From contig PLWV01000022.1 in assembly GCA_003153155.1 (NCBI GenBank), forward strand, positions 1 through 64,000: 64,000 bases of DNA. The letters are read 5' to 3'. Of this stretch, positions 56,160 to 64,000 are shown piece after piece; the stretch's first letter is position 1, and each line of letters starts with the position of its first letter. The notes beneath the pieces were generated by a model. The model saw only the letters and a list, made by a program, of their open reading frames with translations. It was not told the origin of the DNA and did not search any database. The translations under genes were made by a program, and so were the position numbers. Origin of the DNA: Gallionella sp. GTDB lineage: Bacteria; Pseudomonadota; Gammaproteobacteria; Burkholderiales; Gallionellaceae.

Positions 56160-57008
56160 ATGCAGCATGGTCTAATTACTCGCCTCGGCTTCTTTGCCGC
56201 CAGCCTGGTATTGGCAACCACCGTCTCGGCCAGCGACACTGGACTCTGGGCAGAAGGGAATGATTATGTTCAGCTGGAAGCGGCCACCGCCGTCAACCAG
56301 CATCCGGTCGCCTTCAGCGCAGAACAAGTCACCATGCTACTCGGCCACTTCTACAAGCGTAAGGGCAACAAGGAACCGGTGCCCTATTTCAGTCAGGATG
56401 AAATCAGCCGCATTGCCCCCGAATTGGTTCGTCTCTTCGCCAAGGCCAAGCCGGGCGACGATATCGATTTCGGCACCTCGTTCCGTGCCGGCGGTTTCTT
56501 TCTTGTGCCACGTACGCTCAACGCCGGCCGACTGTTCGTCGACAACGGCCAGTTGAATCTGCTCATTGGCATGTGTGCGGGAGCGCAGGACATCGCCTAC
56601 CAACAGGCGTTCGGCAATTATCGCGAGCTGGATCACGGCAGCCGGATCAAGCCGGCCGACAAGCTCGGCTGCGAGTTACTGGCAGGGAACGACACGGAGA
56701 GGGTCAACAACCGCACTGACTGGCTTAGGCTCAACATCAATGCAGCGCTGACTACGAAGGCGGTACCGATGTTCGTTAACTCGACACCGTTGACCTTCGG
56801 CGCGACGGCATCACCGGCGCAGGCGGCGACACCTGTGCCATCTTCAACGCCCGCGTCGGCTGCCACGCCAGCATTGCTTATGTCAAATACGGGCCCCGCC
56901 AGTGAAACAGAAGAGCGGCTGACACTCCTTAAACGACTCCACGATAAGGGCTTGATTACTGACACTGAGTATGAGCAAAAGCGTGCAATAGTGTTGAAAG
57001 GGCTTTAG
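56160..57008 (+). CDS. Secreted SHOCT-domain protein
   Basis: A 282-residue protein with a signal peptide (RLGFFAASLVLATTVSA), a conserved-looking body without recognised fold (FSAEQVTMLLGHFYKRK, DEISRIAPELVRLFAKAKPGDD, NNGQL-type strands), a Pro/Ala/Thr linker (about 225-250) and a C-terminal SHOCT motif (ERLTLLKRLHDKGLITDTEYEQKRA). SHOCT motifs are short C-terminal helices thought to aid oligomerisation. GGAG lies 8 bp before ATG 56160. It is probably periplasmic or outer-membrane associated; function unknown. Confidence 0.75.
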   Translation: MQHGLITRLGFFAASLVLATTVSASDTGLWAEGNDYVQLEAATAVNQHPVAFSAEQVTMLLGHFYKRKGNKEPVPYFSQDEISRIAPELVRLFAKAKPGDDIDFGTSFRAGGFFLVPRTLNAGRLFVDNGQLNLLIGMCAGAQDIAYQQAFGNYRELDHGSRIKPADKLGCELLAGNDTERVNNRTDWLRLNINAALTTKAVPMFVNSTPLTFGATASPAQAATPVPSSTPASAATPALLMSNTGPASETEERLTLLKRLHDKGLITDTEYEQKRAIVLKGL

Positions 57009-57127
57009 GACAACTCTAAGAATTTAGTGCACTTTACAAGACAACGGTTCGACAGTGCCGAACCGCACTATGTAAGCCGAGACCATTTAGGTGGACTGTT
57101 TAATTATTTTAGGAATCCACAACTAAC

Positions 57128-57190
57128 TAAACTACCAGCTGCTAAAGCAGGTGGGTTAGCGCAACCTGACGCACAAAACCAGTAATGAGG
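57128..57190. repeat. R2 dispersed repeat, copy 2
   Basis: CTAAACTACCAGCTGC-taaa-GCAGGTGGGTTAG forms an imperfect hairpin, followed by CGCAACCTGACGCACAAAACCAGTAAT. It matches 52716-52775 in order and partly in sequence. A shorter trace (ACTAAACCACCTAAAGTG...AGCGCA) recurs at 57237-57262, directly before the next ATG. Confidence 0.5.
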
Positions 57191-57261
57191 AACGAACTGT
57201 GGTTTATTTCACACTTGTTGAATCAGAATCCTACGCAACTAAACCACCTAAAGTGTAGCGC

Positions 57262-58134
57262 ATGAGCACTGCCAACTCACGCTTGATTTTAGGCCTTTGG
57301 CGCATCGGTCAATGGGGCATGGGACCGGAACAAGTGGCCGATCTGGTCAGCGCTTGTCTCGATCTCGGCATTGACACATTTGATGTGGCTGACATCTATG
57401 CCGACTATCAGTGTGAGTCGATGTTTGGGGCGGCGCTGCAAGCCAATCCCGCCCTCAAATCACGAATCAAGTTGATCGGCAAATGCGGGATCGCGCTCGT
57501 TACGCCGGCCCGACCTGCGCATCGCGTCAAGCACTACAACACCAGTCGCGAGCACATTATTGCGTCGGTAGAAAATTCATTGGCTAGTCTGGGCGTGGAA
57601 AAGCTTGATCTTTTGTTGATCCATCGCCCGGATCCACTGATGAACGCTGATGAGGTAGCCGATGCTTTTGATCGTCTCAAGCGGGCAGGCAAAGTGGAAG
57701 GATTTGGCGTGTCAAACTTTTTGCCGCATCAGTTTGAATTGCTGCAAAGCCGCCTCAATGAGCCGTTACGGACCAATCAGATTGAAATTTCGCTTTTGCA
57801 TCTGAATAGCCTGTTCGATGGAACACTGGATCAATGCCAACGCTTGCGTGTGACGCCTCAAGCTTGGTCTCCGCTGGCTGGTGGGGCGCTATCTCATCAG
57901 CTTGAAGATACGTGCCTGAGCCGAACTTTGTCGCGCGTGGCACATGACCTGGGTGTGACGCGTGAGCAATTGGCTATCGCTTGGCTGTTGCGTCATCCCG
58001 CTGGTATTAGCCCGGTGTTAGGTTCAGGCAAATTGCCGCACATCCGGGAGTTGGTGGATGCCCAGAATATTGTGCTCGATCGTCAGTTGTGGTTCGAGTT
58101 GCTCGAAGCCGCGATCGGCCACCCGATTCCTTAG
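57262..58134 (+). CDS. Aldo/keto reductase
   Basis: A 290-residue NAD(P)H-dependent aldo/keto reductase of the YdhF-like group. Catalytic residues: Asp and Tyr in FDVADIYADY, Lys in KLIGKCGI, His in LLLIHRPDPL. Cofactor-side features are GFGVSNFLPHQF and PQAWSPLAGG, and AISPVLGSGK-type residues appear near the end. Substrate unknown. No Shine-Dalgarno is obvious before ATG, where an R2-like trace lies. Confidence 0.9.
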   Translation: MSTANSRLILGLWRIGQWGMGPEQVADLVSACLDLGIDTFDVADIYADYQCESMFGAALQANPALKSRIKLIGKCGIALVTPARPAHRVKHYNTSREHIIASVENSLASLGVEKLDLLLIHRPDPLMNADEVADAFDRLKRAGKVEGFGVSNFLPHQFELLQSRLNEPLRTNQIEISLLHLNSLFDGTLDQCQRLRVTPQAWSPLAGGALSHQLEDTCLSRTLSRVAHDLGVTREQLAIAWLLRHPAGISPVLGSGKLPHIRELVDAQNIVLDRQLWFELLEAAIGHPIP

Positions 58135-58162
58135 AGTTCCATCTTTTGAAACAAGAACGAGC

Positions 58163-58217
58163 AAAATAAAAGAGCCAGCCTCCGTCGGTCTTTGTGTTGG
58201 ACCATTGGCACCGGCTC
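58163..58217 (-). terminator. Probable terminator of the pullulanase gene
   Basis: On the minus strand GAGCC (58217-58213) pairs with GGCTC (58176-58172) and is followed by TTTTATTTT. The stem is short with a long loop that has a further GGTC/GACC pair. It lies between convergent genes. Confidence 0.4.
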
Positions 58218-58292
58218 CTGATTTTGGCGGCTCTTGACATCCGGTATGGCGTACCGGTTCCTGCTGTCAAATATGCCGCCAAGCCGAATTTC

Positions 58293-61200
58293 TCAATTCT
58301 CCACGAACACCGCCGTCGTCCGCGCTGGCACGCTGAAGAGCCCTGTTGCTGTTGTAAAACTTGCGCCCTTCACGACTGTATCGCTGCCCGTTACCTGCAC
58401 GGTATGCAGATTCACCGTCTTTCCTACGTAGCTAGCGGAACCAGTAGGAGTAAACGTTTGTGCAATCTTGTTGGCATTGAACAACACCACGATGCTCTTG
58501 TATTTCTGATCGCCACAACCTACAGCACCCGAGATACTCATCACTATCAGGCCCGGTTGCTGCGCCCCCTGGTCGGGAAAGCTGACGCAACCATTGATTG
58601 CGGCGGCCGTCTTCAGGCGGAACATCGTCGTATCTTTCCGCAGACGCAGAAAGTCCTGGAAGGCAAGCGTCGTGTGGTTGATGTCGGTCGACGCCACGGC
58701 CAAACCAGTGTTGTTCAACAAGGGAGTCATCGTCGACAAGTTGTTCGCATTGTTTCCGGTATTTTGCGGCGGCGCGCCGACCGCCCAGTTATTTTTCAAG
58801 CCGCTCCAATCGATCGAATTGAAATAATCGCCCGAGTTGTAGCTGTTGCTGTCCATCGACTTGGAACGCAGCATGTCGTCGCCGGCGTGGAAGAAAGGAA
58901 CCCCTTGTGCCAGGGCGACCAACGAAAGACCAACCACCTGCGCGCGCGCACGGTCGGCAGTCGAGGTTGTTGCGACTGGATGCTTATATTGACTGACATC
59001 AAACACCGTCTCATTGTCGTGCACCGAAATGTAAACGATGTTTTCCTGCGGCGCGGCGGTGTAACCCGTCGGGCTACCGAAATAATCGACTTGTGCGCCG
59101 GTCGTAGTCGAGTTCAATGGGAAGCTGGCCAGATTGCCGGCCAAACCGACGCTGATCCGGTTTTGCAACGGGTACAAGCTTGCACTTGCCGTGGTGCAGC
59201 TCGAAGTAGGGTTTTTGTCATAACACAGGCCGTTCACGAACCCTTGATTCGACACCATGCTTCCGCCACTGTCGAATGGGCCGCCGCCGCGAACCGCATC
59301 GCGCAAGCGATCATTGAAAGTACCGATACCGGTGCCCTTCATATTCAACTGCTGCGCATTGACGAAGCTGAGGCCGGACTGCGACCAGCCCTCACCGTAA
59401 AGGTAGATGCCGGGGCCGGATGCGGTGCGGCGGCCATCGTTTAGCGCGACCGTATTGAGCGCACTCTGGGCATCGAGCAGCACCTGCTTGGGCAGCAGGC
59501 TCATGATATCGAAACGGAAGCCGTCGACCTTATACTGATCAGCCCAGCGCGTTAATGTATCGACGATCAGCTTCTCCGTCATCGCGTTTTCAGCAGCGAT
59601 ATCCGAGCCCGCGCCGGACTGGCCTGTTACATTCCCGCTTGCATCCAGCCGGTAGTAGTAGCCGGGAACGATCTTGTCGAGAATGGATACATCCGCCTGA
59701 CCGCTCGCGGGCGTGTGGTTGTATACAACGTCCATCACGACACGCAGGCCGATGCCGTGCAAGCCCATGACCATGTCGCGGAATTCGCGTACGCGCGCGC
59801 TGCCGTCACCCGCGTTGGTCGAATAGCTGCCTTCCGGCACTCCATAGACCAGCGGATCATAACCCCAGTTGAAACAGTCGCTGTTTTGCGTTGCAATAAC
59901 CCCCGTTTCGGCAGCCAGAGCTGCCCCAATCGATGCAATAATGCTCGGAGTTGTGCAGTGAACTTCATCAACGCTCGCAAATTCGAACGCCGGCAGCAGG
60001 TGCACGTCGGTCAAGCCGGCTTGCGCAAGCGCCGCCAGATGCATCATTCCGTTGGTTACGCCCGCATTGGACGGTGCAAAGGCCTCGAACTTGCCTTTGT
60101 TGCTGGCAGGAACGACGCTTGCGTCGTTCGCGGAGAAATCGCGGACATGCAACTCGTAAATCGCACTATCGGTTCCGTCCAAAGTTGGTAGCAGAGAATT
60201 TTGAACATGATTACTCCAACCAGCGGGCATGGTCGTTGTATCGACCAGGTTTAGCACCATTGAACGTAGACTAGTCGCGACATTGGTACTATCCAGGGCG
60301 TTCAAGGAAACTGCGTAGGGATCAACCACCGTATTGGTTACCACTGCATTGTTGGCCGAGCGTGAATAGACCATCACTGAAAAACTGTAATACTTCACGT
60401 CCGTCCAAGTGGCGTCAGGCGCGGTGTATTGCCAAATTCCGCTGCTTGAATTGAAGGTCATGGTCTGGGTGGATGAAGGCGCGCTTGCAGTTGCGGTATC
60501 GTAGATGTTCAGCGACACCGACTTCGCGGTGGGTGCCCAGACTTTGAAGGTCGGGACATTGGCAACAAATGAAAGTCCCAGTACTGCGGACTGCGCATTG
60601 GCCGCAAACAAGCTGTCGAGGACAGGTGCAAGTTGCACTTGCGTGCCGTCGACCGCTGCCCCATTGGCGTTTTGAACGATCGCCACTTCACCGTTCAGCA
60701 GACTTGAAAGAAGAGACGGTGCGAATGGCGTCGCGACCTTCAACACAGTCGCCCCGGGATATTTCGCTTGCACTGCGGCCGGCAAAGCGGCGAAATCTGT
60801 TGTTGTGCCGACAGTCAACGCATAGGCAGTACCACCGCTGACCGTCCCGTTTGTATTGGCCGTTATCCCGCCGTTGGCTGCTGCCAGCAACTGGTAGGTG
60901 TTCGATGCAGATGCGCCCGGCCAGATCAGGGTATCGGACGTAACCCAGACCGCACGCGCACTACTCAATCTCAATTTGCCTGGTTCCTGTGTATACACGG
61001 TGCAATCGCCGGAGACCACCCAGATTTCCTGGCCGGTTGAGGCCAACGCAGAAGTCAGTGTCGCATGCTGGTCACTAGCGCAATCCTTGGCCGCATCGGT
61101 GTTTAAGGCATTCGGTAGCGTAATCAGGAACGCCATCGTGGTCTGTGTGGTATCCATCGCGATGTCGGCGTGTTTTCCCCATCCGTCGGCGTCGGTGGTC

Positions 61201-61502
61201 GTGAACAGGAAGCGGTTCCCCGGCCAGCCGGTCGAAGGCGTCTTGGGTCCCAGCCAGGAATACACTCCCCAGTTTGTATAGTTGGCGTCTGCGCGGAAAT
61301 AGTGCACGCGCATTGTGGCGGCGCCAGGTAGCGAACCGCTGCCCCCGCTACCTGCGCCACTACCCCCGCTGTTGCAAGCACTCAGCGACAGCGTCGCTCC
61401 AGCGAGCAAGGCAAACGCGATCAGGCGCGCAATACACCTGAACATGCGAATATTCCGGCCAATGATGACCTCAAAATTCGATTTCATTGAATATCTGCGC
61501 AT
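58293..61502 (-). CDS. Pullulanase lipoprotein (GH13)
   Basis: A 1069-residue secreted debranching enzyme that hydrolyses alpha-1,6 bonds of pullulan, starch and glycogen. A lipoprotein signal ends in LSLSAC (Cys about 43), with a Gly/Ser linker after it. A CBM41-type starch-binding domain follows (RVHYFRADANYTNWGVYSW), then N-terminal pullulanase domains and CBM48 (FKVWAPTAKSVSLNIYD). The barrel has LRVVMDVVYNHT, DGFRFDIMSL (nucleophile), YLYGEGW (acid/base) and ISVHDNET. The start is ATG 61502, with GGGAG 7 bp upstream. Confidence 0.93.
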   Translation of the reverse strand: MRRYSMKSNFEVIIGRNIRMFRCIARLIAFALLAGATLSLSACNSGGSGAGSGGSGSLPGAATMRVHYFRADANYTNWGVYSWLGPKTPSTGWPGNRFLFTTTDADGWGKHADIAMDTTQTTMAFLITLPNALNTDAAKDCASDQHATLTSALASTGQEIWVVSGDCTVYTQEPGKLRLSSARAVWVTSDTLIWPGASASNTYQLLAAANGGITANTNGTVSGGTAYALTVGTTTDFAALPAAVQAKYPGATVLKVATPFAPSLLSSLLNGEVAIVQNANGAAVDGTQVQLAPVLDSLFAANAQSAVLGLSFVANVPTFKVWAPTAKSVSLNIYDTATASAPSSTQTMTFNSSSGIWQYTAPDATWTDVKYYSFSVMVYSRSANNAVVTNTVVDPYAVSLNALDSTNVATSLRSMVLNLVDTTTMPAGWSNHVQNSLLPTLDGTDSAIYELHVRDFSANDASVVPASNKGKFEAFAPSNAGVTNGMMHLAALAQAGLTDVHLLPAFEFASVDEVHCTTPSIIASIGAALAAETGVIATQNSDCFNWGYDPLVYGVPEGSYSTNAGDGSARVREFRDMVMGLHGIGLRVVMDVVYNHTPASGQADVSILDKIVPGYYYRLDASGNVTGQSGAGSDIAAENAMTEKLIVDTLTRWADQYKVDGFRFDIMSLLPKQVLLDAQSALNTVALNDGRRTASGPGIYLYGEGWSQSGLSFVNAQQLNMKGTGIGTFNDRLRDAVRGGGPFDSGGSMVSNQGFVNGLCYDKNPTSSCTTASASLYPLQNRISVGLAGNLASFPLNSTTTGAQVDYFGSPTGYTAAPQENIVYISVHDNETVFDVSQYKHPVATTSTADRARAQVVGLSLVALAQGVPFFHAGDDMLRSKSMDSNSYNSGDYFNSIDWSGLKNNWAVGAPPQNTGNNANNLSTMTPLLNNTGLAVASTDINHTTLAFQDFLRLRKDTTMFRLKTAAAINGCVSFPDQGAQQPGLIVMSISGAVGCGDQKYKSIVVLFNANKIAQTFTPTGSASYVGKTVNLHTVQVTGSDTVVKGASFTTATGLFSVPARTTAVFVEN

Positions 61503-61592
61503 GTTTCGACTCCCATAAAATTAGTCAAACAAAATATATAAGGCGATTGTCCATCACAAGATTAAAACCATTGGCTTCGGCCGGGGGAACGC

Positions 61593-63278
61593 TCAATTGA
61601 TTACCTCCAGCAAGACTGCACCTTTGGCGACTAGGCTAACCACTCCACCGTTTACCTTGACGTCAACCCCGCCATAGGCGTCGCGGAGCATCTCACCATC
61701 TTTGAACACTCCCGCCACCGGGATGGTGACCGCGCCGCTGGCCTTGGGCACGGCCACCACCCTGTCAGCGCCCCAGACGCGACTAAACGTATAAGGAGCG
61801 TCGCCGAGCTTTTGGTGCGCGCCCCGCGCCAGTGCCACATGGCGAATGCGGAACTGGCCAAGTTTCTGCCAATGCGCCAGTACCGCAGCATCAATGGTAG
61901 CCCAGTTCATGTCGGAGCGGGTAGCTTGCTGCGGATCACCGGAAGTTGCAGGCCCGGCAGGCCGGGCGCTTTCATCGCCATAGAAAATTTGCACGCCACC
62001 AGGGGCAAGCAACAGCGCGCTACCGGCATCGATCAGTCGATCGCGTGGATACAGTTTTGTGTCATGCGAGGAAAGGTAGGACAAGACATCAAAGGGCTTG
62101 CCAATGCCTCGGCCGGCGGCGAGCCGGTCGGCGTAATCCGCATAAAGCCGATCCAGTGCCGCCGTATCCTCCAGCTTCTGATCCTGAAAATCGAAGTTCA
62201 ACAAGCTGTCAAAACCATTATCGAAATAGGCATCGCGCTCCACGCCATGAGGAAATACCTCTCCCACCATCCAGAACGGGGCATCATCGATCTTCTTGGC
62301 CGGATTCCTGGCTTTCCAATCGGCGAGCGCCACTGTACCGGCCCTCTTGAGTTCTTGCCACGCGGGCAATTCGACATGTTTGGCGGTATCACAGCGGAAG
62401 CCGTCGATTCCGTAGTCGCGCACCCAGTCGGTTAACCAGGTCACCAGATAGCCGCGCACAGTGGTATTGGGTAAATCAACGGCAACCGTGTCCTTCTTGC
62501 GCTCTTTCAGAAAGAAAGGAAGCTTGACCGGCGCCGTACTCTCGGTGCGGAAGTCCGGCAGATAAGCCAATTGCTTGGTCAAGTCATCGCTGCCACCCTC
62601 AGGGTAGCCGGGCAAGCCAGCACGCACCCATGATCCTCCCCACCATTTTCCAAAGTCATAATTGTTGTAATCGATCTGGTTGTGATAATTCTTGATCGTG
62701 TAGTTTTCCCATCCCTTCCAAAGCAATTCGGGCAAATACTCCGACAGCGTTTGGATGTCGGCATAACCTGGATGATTCATCACGATATCAAACAAGACCC
62801 GGATGCCCTGGGCGTGGGCAGTATCAACAAAGTCGCGCAGTTCTTTCGGGGTGCCCATGTTCTGGTCGAGCTTGGTGTAATCAAGGGCGTAGTAACCGTG
62901 ATAGGCATAGTGCTTGAATTCAGCGTTGCCGCCCTGCACCCATCCGTGTATCTGCTCGTAGGGAGGGGTAATCCAAATCGCGTTGACGCCAAGTTGCTTG
63001 AAATAACCGGCTTCCAGCTTGACAGTCAGACCGGCCAGATCCCCACCGTGGAAGGTGCCTATCTCTTGTTTCCCATCCATTTGACGGCCATAACTATGAT
63101 CATTGGCCGGATTGCCATTATAAAAACGGTCCGTTATCGCGAAATAAACGATGGGGTTATCGGCGAAGCTTACCGCCGCCGACGTCTTCCCCGGCGTCAG
63201 GTTTGGTTGAGTGGTTGCGCAACCAACCAGGAATGTTGCAACAAGGCCAAGAAAGGCGGGACGCAAGAATAGCAGCAT
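61593..63278 (-). CDS. Alpha-amylase lipoprotein (GH13)
   Basis: A 561-residue secreted alpha-amylase. Lipobox LVGCATT follows a hydrophobic segment. GH13 regions are VLFDIVMNHPG, DGFRCDTAKHVE (nucleophile Asp), WMVGEVFPHG (acid/base Glu) and YLSSHDTKLY. ATG 63278 (MLLFLRPAFLGL) is chosen as the lipoprotein start; frames further upstream add a second hydrophobic stretch and seem less likely. It lies between the pullulanase and CBM41 genes on the same strand, so external glucans would be cut here before import. Confidence 0.92.
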   Translation of the reverse strand: MLLFLRPAFLGLVATFLVGCATTQPNLTPGKTSAAVSFADNPIVYFAITDRFYNGNPANDHSYGRQMDGKQEIGTFHGGDLAGLTVKLEAGYFKQLGVNAIWITPPYEQIHGWVQGGNAEFKHYAYHGYYALDYTKLDQNMGTPKELRDFVDTAHAQGIRVLFDIVMNHPGYADIQTLSEYLPELLWKGWENYTIKNYHNQIDYNNYDFGKWWGGSWVRAGLPGYPEGGSDDLTKQLAYLPDFRTESTAPVKLPFFLKERKKDTVAVDLPNTTVRGYLVTWLTDWVRDYGIDGFRCDTAKHVELPAWQELKRAGTVALADWKARNPAKKIDDAPFWMVGEVFPHGVERDAYFDNGFDSLLNFDFQDQKLEDTAALDRLYADYADRLAAGRGIGKPFDVLSYLSSHDTKLYPRDRLIDAGSALLLAPGGVQIFYGDESARPAGPATSGDPQQATRSDMNWATIDAAVLAHWQKLGQFRIRHVALARGAHQKLGDAPYTFSRVWGADRVVAVPKASGAVTIPVAGVFKDGEMLRDAYGGVDVKVNGGVVSLVAKGAVLLEVIN

Positions 63279-63353
63279 GAGTTGGCCTAACCAGTAGTAC
63301 AAACGAAAAAAGAGGAGCGCCCGGCATATACCGGGCGCGATATACATCTGCGA

Positions 63354-63794
63354 CTATTTCGCTGCCTGAGCCTTCACCGCTTCATCCTTGCTCCTGTAGA
63401 TTGCTGGATTACCCGAGTCGATCCAGACTTCGGTACCTTTGTTGGCATCGAAGTTCATATCCGTACCGCCTTGCTCCTTGGTATCGCCCTTGTGAATGAT
63501 GTAGTTCACGACCTTGGTCTCGCCAAACTTGCTCAGAGGAAAGTGCCAATACACGCCGAAGCTATCGCAACCGGTTGGCATACGCGGAATGAACCAATTG
63601 GTAATGCCGATGTTGGGTGACTTCCACAGATGCACACCCCAATCGTCATACTTACCGTCCGGGCGGTTGTAATGGATGCCCGCCTGACCGTCTGGAAGCG
63701 GCACGTCTTTACAATCGGCAGCAACGGCAGAAAAGCTGGTAACGGTGAAGGCTACAACCATTGCAGTCTTGATGAAATCAATCTTGTTCAACAT
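63354..63794 (-). CDS. Stand-alone CBM41 (pullulanase-associated domain) secreted protein
   Basis: A 146-residue protein with a signal peptide (to about FSAVAA) and a single pullulanase-associated starch-binding domain: GIHYNRPDGKYDDWGVHLWKS, FGVYWHFPLSKFGETKVVN, YIIHKGDTKEQGG, EVWIDSGNP. Normally such domains are attached to pullulanases; here it is a separate secreted protein beside one that has its own. AAGGAG lies 6 bp before ATG. It may capture maltodextrins for the enzymes or for the ABC transporter. Confidence 0.85.
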   Translation of the reverse strand: MLNKIDFIKTAMVVAFTVTSFSAVAADCKDVPLPDGQAGIHYNRPDGKYDDWGVHLWKSPNIGITNWFIPRMPTGCDSFGVYWHFPLSKFGETKVVNYIIHKGDTKEQGGTDMNFDANKGTEVWIDSGNPAIYRSKDEAVKAQAAK

Positions 63795-63869
63795 GTGATT
63801 CTCCTTGGTTGAGGTTGGTACTTCTTCAAAATGGATCGCGCTCCATAGCCTGCAGCACAGCCAAAGACG

Positions 63870-64000
63870 CTAACCCTTTACTCCACCGGTGGTGAGACCG
63901 GAAATCATCCACTTCTGGGCGAACAGGAAAACTACGGTAATCGGCAAACCCGACAAAATCGCCGCAGCAGCAAAATCTCCCCACAGATATTTTTGCGGAT
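63870..64000 (-). CDS. malG: Maltose/maltodextrin ABC transporter permease MalG, 3' end only
   Basis: The minus-strand frame reaching the window edge ends with [20 protein letters not shown] and [17 protein letters not shown], the characteristic MalG C-terminus with a last transmembrane helix and GGVKG tail. The stop is TAG (63870-63872). The rest lies beyond 64000. It supports a maltodextrin uptake system upstream of the CBM41 and amylase genes. Confidence 0.88.
   Translation of the reverse strand, partial: PQKYLWGDFAAAAILSGLPITVVFLFAQKWMISGLTTGGVKG

Overview
This is about 64 kb of moderately GC-rich bacterial chromosome. The gene orders ispG-hisS-(yfgM-like)-bamB-der, nadE-glnB and fmdB-DUF502-aspS-...-nudB-nadA point to a betaproteobacterium, probably in or near the Nitrosomonadales. 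That placement rests on gene order and protein style, not on a marker-gene tree. No rRNA, tRNA or CRISPR array was recognised.

Layout. 1-9.95 kb holds housekeeping genes, all on +: ispG (5' end cut by the window), hisS, a YfgM-like protein, bamB, der, a secreted dienelactone-hydrolase-like protein, rmuC, nadE and glnB. A lone methyltransferase on the other strand follows. 11.3-24.5 kb is one 14-gene run on + behind a near-consensus sigma-70 promoter. It encodes a soluble fumarate-reductase-like pair (Fe-S and flavoprotein), a ferritin-like protein, HdrC and HdrB, a four-part 2-oxoacid:ferredoxin oxidoreductase (KorDABC), HdrA, and an MvhD/FlxD, Fe-S, Fe-S, FlxA module. 24.7-31.8 kb carries a lytic transglycosylase and a block of c-di-GMP and sensory proteins: REC-HD-GYP, HD-GYP-hemerythrin, Rossmann-PAS-GGDEF-EAL and a cyclic-nucleotide-binding-fold protein. 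32.4-38.5 kb is a second five-gene operon with a different Kor (gamma-alpha fusion plus beta), a second Frd-like Fe-S/flavoprotein pair and a NuoF-like NADH-oxidising subunit. 38.6-41.6 kb adds PAS-PAS-GGDEF-EAL and HDOD proteins. 41.6-45.6 kb has copZ, copA and an RhlE-type helicase on the minus strand. 46.3-51.6 kb has fmdB, DUF502, aspS, a barnase/barstar-like pair, nudB and nadA. 52-58 kb is repeat-rich, with a broken cytochrome c gene, a transposase remnant, glgB, a SHOCT protein and an aldo/keto reductase. 58.3-64 kb is an alpha-glucan locus on the minus strand: pullulanase, alpha-amylase lipoprotein, a stand-alone CBM41 protein and the end of malG.

How the genes may work together. Both redox operons combine a Kor (2-oxoglutarate synthase type), a soluble noncovalent-FAD fumarate-reductase-like pair and an NADH-oxidising module: FlxA/HdrA in the first, a NuoF homologue in the second. 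These are two reductive steps of the reverse TCA cycle plus machinery that could supply their electrons. The first operon suggests, as inference, that NADH oxidation by Flx-HdrA is bifurcated between ferredoxin (for Kor) and a high-potential branch through HdrBC, possibly to fumarate. ATP-citrate lyase is not in the window, so a full reverse cycle is not shown. The glucan genes fit import, breakdown and storage of maltodextrin or glycogen.

The window also contains a palindromic repeat family (called R1 here) whose copies keep base pairing while changing sequence. One copy sits in frame inside nudB. Other palindromes extend aspS and lie inside an Fe-S subunit gene of the first redox operon.
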